Position numbers and translations under genes: made by a program
Notes under the pieces: generated by a model
Told to the model about the DNA's origin: nothing
The model's input: the letters and a program-made list of their open reading frames with translations, nothing else
Database searches by the model: none
Shown here: one piece after another, positions 54,301 through 63,300 of the stretch
Layout: each line of letters starts with the position of its first letter
Position numbering within the stretch: the stretch's first letter is position 1
Source: Nipponacmea schrenckii
Taxonomy: Eukaryota; Mollusca; Gastropoda; Lottiidae
Direction of reading: 5' to 3'
NCBI GenBank assembly: GCA_030562195.1
Contig: CM060199.1
Coordinates: 19,984,338 to 20,048,337 of the forward strand
Length of the DNA: 64,000 bases

Positions 54301-57300
54301 TGCAAAATTGAAACAAAATAAAACTACTTTACCATGCTTAGAACATTAAGACCAAAAGATACCTTCTACAAAGCATTAGTTAACATTTTTCAGCCAATTG
54401 AAAATCACATTTACAATTTATTTCATTCAAATGAACAGATTGACAAATTGGTAAAGGGATATGGTTCATTGGCAATGCAGTCTCAAAGACTGGGCATATA
54501 AATTGAGAGAAGACTGACTTAGAAGTTAAAGTGAGACAACTTTTCATACTGAATGCAAAATGCAGCAATTCTGTGGAGTTATCATAGCATAAGGCCTCTC
54601 ATGGAGCATTGAAGAAGGTTCTCCTGAGGAAAACTTTTTGAAAAACAAAATCATATTCATAAATTTGTTAGAAATTGTTTTTATGAAATGTTAACTGTTC
54701 ACAAACAGTATATTCTTTATAGTAGTAAAGCTATTCTGAAGGAATTCAAAAGAAAGGACAAAATTTGGAAAGTATAAGGAAACCGTTTTAAGAACTTCAA
54801 GTCATGCAAAAAATAAAAACAACAAAAACAGTCAAATGCAGACTTACCTCGTAATTTTTCAAGAAGTTCTCTGGGATCAGCAATATTGCCTTCACTGCTG
54901 CTTCGGATCATAATTTCAGATGGATCAGAACCATTTCTAGAATGAGCTGGTGATGGCTCGCCACTCAATGATCTCTGTTTGTGGAGTTCATGTCTGGATT
55001 TGACGCTTCCATCACTGCGGTATTTACCACGTTCAAATGGTGATTCAGAACCTGGAGCTGAATTGGTGGAACCACGCAAACAACTACCTGACTCATTTCT
55101 TCCCCAACTTCTAGAAAATCCTTTATCACTCACTGATCTTGACCTCAACTCTGAAATTTAAACATCTCTAGGCATTAACATCTATAACCATCAAGTGACA
55201 GAAATATTTGAAATACATACATGTATACTAAACCTTTGAGAGCAGTTCAATAATCAGACCTTATAATAATTATAATAATAAACCCTTGATTTTACATGGG
55301 TCAGAATTAGGCTCAATACACAAGAATATAATCCTGTAAAAAAAAAGCAACATAAACAATATTTCAATATATAAGTCGTCTAAAAATATAGAAGTATATA
55401 TCAAAGGATGGTAAAAAGGTTTTCGAAACTAGTAATGCTATCAGTATCCCTTTAACACATTAAAAGAAAGAATTTAACCTTCTCACAATCTTTTTGAAGT
55501 GCACCTCAAAAATATGTCCTAAAGTTGAACTTTTTTTTGATTTGTCAATTCCAATGCTCTCACAAAGTTTCACCAAAATCCATATAAAATTGAAGCTTCT
55601 ATTGTACCCAAAATATAATATTGACGCAATTTTACTAAGTCGATTGCAATAACTAAAACAAACATTTATCGATCAATCGTCAATTTCAAAGTTGACCGCA
55701 GTTTTATCAATTTCAATTCTCATACGATGTTTCATCAAAATCCATTGAAAATTGTAGCTTCTATTGTACATGTATCTACAACAAATGTTGATGGACCGAT
55801 GGACAGACAGATAGAGGCGACAGCATTATACGTTCACATGAATAAAATATGAAAATTGTTACGTTTTTTACATTAGTTCTGTGGAGTGAATGAATGGATC
55901 TTGTTATCTTTATGGGGAAATACAAGAAAGACGTACATGACCTGCTTAGCCAGAGCATTTGTCTCATCACATGATAAACCAGTTGATTCCTGCTGAACCC
56001 AGGGTCCAAGTAACACTTACCCTTTCCTCTCTTTCTTTTCTCTTTCTGTTCACTCAATCTTTCTAGAGGCAAATCATACAGATGTAGACCGTATACTTGA
56101 TTAGCCAATACACGCGTTAATGTCTCCATAGTTTTCTACAAGAGAAAATATTTTAATCATTTTATGACAGTCTGATCTGAAAGTGATTGTAAAGATGTTT
56201 TCACAGATAGCTTCAAATTGCACCATTCCAATTTTCAGTCAGACATCTGTGGTTCCATTTAATGATGTCACTCATTGTAAAATATACTGGTTTCCCATTA
56301 GTGATGCCATCAAAAACTTAGTTTCCATGGAAATGCATTAACCACAGATATCTGGCAGAATGCAAAATGGTGCAAGTTGATGCTAGAATTGTTCCTGAAA
56401 CTCATACAAAATTTTAAAAAACCTCTTAACATTCTCTTTAATTTGCTCTAAATTAACTGATTAACTAGCCATAATTTAAAACACTTACAGCCCATTCTTT
56501 AACCACTTCTATCCAGGATGTAAGAGAAGATAGAGATTGTAAGAAATCATTCCATAAACTAACAGGTATCAATACATTTAGATTAGCCTTAATCCATGTT
56601 ACAATCAATGTCTGAAATTAGATCATGATCATTCTAAAGAGATGAATATGCACAAGATTCAAAATCCAACCATCTTTATTATCCCAATAGGTGCAGAAGG
56701 GTAGGATGTAAAACTTCATTCAATTCAATCTTTAAATGACATTTAGAAGTAGATAGGACATTATATAACAACAAAATTACACTCTTATGGATATACTACT
56801 TCTCTTTATTTTAAGCTTAAATTAACAGCTTCAAATTAGTATAAATTTTGTTATAATTTTCTCCTTTTGTACCTAATTTATCATTTGTCATTAGAGAAAT
56901 TAACTTTTCATGAATCTTATATTGGAAACTATCTCTTACAGTCTGATATTCAAATATTTCATTCAGATTTAAAAGGGTACTTTTTATGAGAAAATTAATG
57001 CATGTTTAAGGAAATAAACTATGTAATGTTCATGAAATTTCATTGAATAACCAATTAGATTAGTGAGAATAATATGTTAATTCAGACCTGAAATATAGGC
57101 TGAGCTAATCTTCCACCCAAACTTTTATGTCTTTCTGATGGTGGAGAAGATTTTAATACCCCTGAAGTAACTCTCAATAACACAACCAATAACTGCTCCC
57201 TGTAACAAAGACATCCAGTTGTAAAGTTTTAATTGTAAATATTTTGTATATATATAGTATTACATAAATATCAAGGACAGTGATTATATTCAATAAGATC

Positions 57301-60300
57301 GAGGAAAGTCATTATTTTCAATAAGATCAAGGAAAGTCATTATATTCAATAATATCGAGAAAAGTCATTATATTCAATACGATTGAGTAAAGTCATTATA
57401 TTCAATAAGATTGAGGAAAATAATTATATTCAATAAGATCGAGGAAAGTCATTATATTCAATAAGATTGAGGAAAGTCATTATATTCAATAAGATCAATG
57501 AAAGTCATTATATTCAGTACGATCAAGGGAAGTCATTATATTCAATATGATCATGGAAAGTCGTTATATTCAACAAGATGAAGGAAAGTCATTATATTCA
57601 ATAAGATCGAGGGAAGTCATTATTTTTCAATAAGATCAAGGAAAGTTAATATATTCAATAAGATCAAGGAAATTCAATATATTCAACAAGATCAAGGAAA
57701 GTCATTATATTCATTATGATAAAGAAAAGTCATTATTTTTAATATGATCAAGGATAGTAATTATATTCAATAAGATGAAGGAAAGTCATTTTTTCAATAA
57801 GATTGAGGAAAGTCATGATTTTCAATATAATCAAGGAAATTCATTATATTCGATAAGATTGCGGAAAGTCATTATTTTCAATAAAATCAAGGAAAGTCAT
57901 TATATTCAAAAAGATCAAGGAAAGTCATTATATTCAACATGATAAAGGAAATTCATAATATTCAAGAAGATCAAGGAAAGTCAATATTATATTCAATAAG
58001 ATCAAGTAAAGTCATTATTTTCAATAAGATCAAGGAAAGTCATTACTTTCAATAAGTTCAATGAAAGTCATAGTCCAAAATAAGAGCAGAGATTGCATTT
58101 TATCTTAAATGAAAGCAAGAGTAGTGCAAGAAAACAATTAAAATATTGATATATCTTACCAAGTACTCTGATTTAAGGTAACATTCATCACTAAATATCT
58201 ATAGATGTTTAATACTCTTTTACATAGATCAACCTATAAAATAACATATAAAACTTTGAATAATTGGAACAAATTAACCTCTAAAAATTAAGGGAATGAG
58301 GACACTGATGTTTATTTTAAAAGCTGTCATCAGTAGTTGCTAATAAGCTAAGTTGGTTATAAAAATAAACTGATCACTAGAACTGTGAACAGCTCCGAGC
58401 GTGGCAACTATGCGTTATCCCATGGATTTCGAACATTTTGAAACTTCTAACCTGCTAGCTTTCAATTCCGGTACTTTTCAGCCTACAATTGTAAGCGTAA
58501 ACTTTCCGCTATATAGGCAATTTTTTCTACTATAAGTTTCTCCTATCAGTTCCTTATTAGATTTTTGTACATGTCTAAGATTTCGGTAGGATATTTACAT
58601 AAATTCCAAACCAAAATTTAAGTAGGTAGTAAGATGACAATTTGTCATGAAATTTAAACTCTCTATATTCAAATTTAAACATTATTTTGTAACTTTGGTT
58701 GTAATTAACATAGAGAGAAAATTCAAGCTATGTGATAATTTGCTAATTCACAGCTTTATAATGAGATATTTTTTGAATTTGTATGCAAAAATTTTACAAA
58801 AAAATAAATAAATTTTATTAGCAATTGGAATTTTTTTCTTCTCGAGGGATGCAAATTATTTTGTATAGCTAATGTACTGTTTTTGCTTACATTCTTGAAT
58901 TACAGGGGATGTAGGGTCGCCTGAAATGAGATAAAAAAAAAACGGAAGTCCCCACGCCCAAACCGGAAGTGATCAAAAAATTTTGATGATATATTTTTAA
59001 TTGTGTTGCATATCTATCTATATCCTGTAAATTTCAGATCGATCCGAACATTAGAGCCCGAAAGTGTAACATAACCGTCCAAAATTGCAAAATAGTCAGA
59101 TTTCGGTGGGCTATAAAACCGGAAGTTAATATTTGTCATGCAATATCAGCACATCTATAGACAGCTGAGGTTAATGACATTCTACATCTCAAATGTCAAG
59201 GTCATTTAAGGTCAAGGTCACGAGATATAGAGTTTTAAATTTTCGAAAAATTCGAACGGGCATAAAAAAAATTCAAATTCGAAAATCAAAATTCTGTTCC
59301 CAACATTTTTTAGATAAAGTATCAAGGTTTCGATAGACACCAAAATCATAAAAATCGGTTAATAATTGGCGGACTTATTAAATTTTTAAGAAAATTTGCC
59401 ATTTTTGAAAACTGCGCATGCGCAACATTCAATTTAATTTTTCTTCATCTCAGGGGATTAAAATCATTTAGTATAGCTCAAATATACTGATTTTGTTTAG
59501 AATCTTGATGATGTAGTTTTAATTGCGCTGCCTATCTATCTATATCCTGTAAATTTCAGACCGATGCGACTATTAGGGCCCGAGCTAGCTTGAAATCTTA
59601 TTTGCATACTATGCAATTAGCCACTTTCGGTTTAGCGAAAATTTCATGTTAGATATTCATTTTTGATTCCAGCCCATATAAAAAACATTGGTGAAAACAG
59701 AAATAGTCTATCTTTTTCCGTTTGGGCTAGCAAGCTTCCCAAAAGAAAAAAAAAAAAAAAAATTATCCGAACGAAAACAAAGCGTGACAAATTTTATTTG
59801 CCACGCAATTAATACCTGTTCCTGTGAACCGCTGTCAGATATAAAATAATCTGATGATAAATACCTGTTTTTGTCGTGAACTGTCATCAGTTACAAATAA
59901 TCTGATGATAAATACCTTTCCTGTAGTGAACTGTCATCAGTTTTAAAATAATCTGATGATAAATACCTGTTCTTGTAGTGAACTGTTGTCAGTTATAAAA
60001 TAATCTGATGATAAATACCTGTTCTTGTAGTAAACTGTTGTCAGTTATAAAACAATTTGATGATAAATACCTGTTCCTGTAGTGAACTGTTGTCAGTTAC
60101 AAAATATACTGATGATAAATACCTGTTCTTGTAGTGAACTGTTGTCAGTTATAAAGTAATCTGATGATAAATACCTGTTCCTGTAGTGAACTGTTGTCAG
60201 TTATAAAATATACTGATGATAAATACCTATTCTTGTAGTGACTGTTGTCAGTTATAAAATATACTGATGATAAATACCTGTTTCTATAGTGATCTGTTGT

Positions 60301-63300
60301 CAGTTATAAAATAATCTGATGATAAATACCTGTTCTTGTAGTGAACTGTCATCAGTAGTTTCTAACAGAAAGATATTAGCTGAGTTGGTTATAAACACTT
60401 GCAATATCCTTTGTAAGCCTGCCCGAACATCAAACTGACGATTTTCGCTTCCCTCATCAGCTAATTCCTGGACAGCACCAAGATATGATGCATTCCTGAT
60501 ATACCGTGGTGTGTCTAAGACTTCAGGAAACAATCCTTGTCGTGCTACTGATAAATTACTGGAACTAGGTGATTCCTGAAGATTGAGTGAGAAAATATCT
60601 CTAAGCATTCCCGTCGTTAAAATGTCAAAAATTAAAACTCGAGAGTAAATTTTGCCCTTTTAAGAGAAGAAACACACACAAAATAACTGAATTTTACCAG
60701 TTAAATTGTTATGTTTTTCCTAAAATAATTCTTTGGCACAATTCTCAGATTAAATTGTAGCAAGTTCTGGGAAAATATAATAAATATGGGTGTCTTCTAA
60801 TTTGACACTAAAAAAGCTTGTTAATAAAAGAACATTAACAAAAAAAATCATGCAAATTAAAACTTTGTGCATCAAAATTGTTAAAATATAAACAAGGATA
60901 ACTAGGAATTGGATTAAATGGACAAAATGATCTTGAGAGCTCCAAAATGGTAAAAACTGGTGAAGCAGTTGAACAAATTTGTTGGGTCAAAATAAAAACT
61001 ATGTAATTTGTAATATCTTATTGAAAATTAATAGTAATAGAATAAGAGTAAATATTGCGACATTCAATAAATGCCCTTGAATAACTTATATACATTGTAT
61101 ATGTACATGATGAAATATATATGATACGAATGCATGAAATGATACGTACATCAGATGAACCTTCCTCCACTATGTCAGATAAACTACTGTACAATGGATT
61201 AGGTGAACCTTCTCTTACAGATAACTCGAGTTCACTCAATGGTTCACACATAAATACTGGTCGTTTATCTACATGCTAATTAATGGGAAAAAATATGCAC
61301 CAATATTAATTCATGCGCATGCTAATTAGGTGGAGCAATAGAACTAAGTTTCTTTGATAATAAACATTGTCATCCTAACCAGTTTTAGGAAATTTGGCCC
61401 CCACCATGTTCAGTTCATAACCCAGAATTGTTCTTAGTAAAATTTCAGCAGCTCAATAGAGTCAGCTTCTCTATACCTTATGCTGGTTTTTGGATTTCTA
61501 AAACTCTAAATCAATTAGAAAAGATCCACATAAACACTTTAAGCTGAAAGGGATTGTAAGGTAGTTTTCTAAATTTTTCAAGTATATCAGTTACACTGAT
61601 ACATCTGCTTCATGCAATTCTACTCATCATGTCACTAATCCTAAAATCTGCTTATATCACTTATATGAGACTTTTCATAAGTAACGTCATAAAAAGCTTT
61701 GTTTTAGTGGAATTGCAGGAATCAAAGACTAGATGCCTTGAAGAAAAATGAAATGGTGAAAATCAACCGATCCAGATAAAATTTATAGAAAACGTCTTCA
61801 CAATCCCTTTTATCTCCCAATGGTCTGCATTGACAAATATAGTAGCAGGCTATCCATTTTGAACAGATTGGAATATACATTTACAAGCAACAATCCAGGG
61901 CAATGGCAGAACTGAACTATCGAATCTGAATCTAAATGAATGTTGAAAATCAGACAAAATTGGGGTTACTAATCCAGAATGGATCTATATAAAAGTAAAA
62001 AAAAAAATTGGGTTACTAGGTTAAGAAGTTCACCATTTTATGAATTCACCAATGGCTTTGAGCTGAAGTTACAATGCCAATTAATGTTTCCTACTTTTTT
62101 CATAGTCAAACACAGAAATTGTTACTTGATGCAGCTTTCAAACATTTACAAAAACACCTTGATTTGATTTAAGATGGAAACAAAACATGGATGTTCAACT
62201 TTGAAACCACAACATGAAACAACATCGATAAACGTATGAGGTGATTCATTATCAAAATTTTTTTTATAACCTTCAGATATTGAGAAATATGGTAATCTTA
62301 TTGGATAATACAATACTAAATCTAATATCAAATTTAGTGATTGACCAATGAGATGAAAGTAACACTAAAATCATCTTAAGTGAATTTCTAAAATACACGC
62401 TTCCAAATCAGGATGAAATATATTTTTGTTGAGTTCTTGCAGAAATCTATAACAATATCTTTGTTTGACTATTTCAATATTATTTTGTTACTTAAAATTT
62501 TTTTAAAGAAATTCAACAAAAGACATGCAAAGAAAAATTAAATCAAATTGTGCAACTAGTAAAAGCCAATAACAAAAACTCAAAAAAATTAAGTTTTTCA
62601 ATAAACACAATTTTAGCCTTAATGGTAATAAAAGCCTATGTCTGCATTTGAATTGGAAATGTAAGATTTCCAATTGTTGTAAAAAAATATTTTTTTCCTT
62701 AAATTAATACTGCGTAAATAAAAATTAATTACTCAGAAGTTAAGACCAGTTTTAAGACCACACTTAAAAATGTTTATTTTTCTTATATGACTTTCTGAAT
62801 CTGTCTTCTGAAAAGTTTCCATGACCAACAATGAAAAATCTGAAATTACACTTGGTTGTTAAAACTGAAAATGATATAGGCCCATGAGAATCTTGATAAT
62901 GGCCATCTTTACAACAAAAATGTTCGGAGTAAATTAGACATAGGCTTGAAATAACATTTGAGGTATGTGTGTTTTGTCATATTTGAAAAGCACTGAATGT
63001 GGCATGAAAATAATTTTTCATAGAGTCCTGTATGTATCTTAGATATTACAGTTTCTGACAGTGAACAAGTGTCATATATCATATAAGTATTAAGGATCAG
63101 AAATATATAAAGTTTTCATATTGTGTGTGACCGCTTGAAACCTTGTATATCCCATATCTGGTTATAAACACTTTTTGTCACTGTTTTAAAAGCTTGTAAA
63201 AGTGCAGATTGTGTGATCAGAACCTTGTATTCCTAACTTGCTGTAAATAACCCCAAATCGCCAATGAAATAGCATGCATAATCGACAAGTAGATTGAAAA

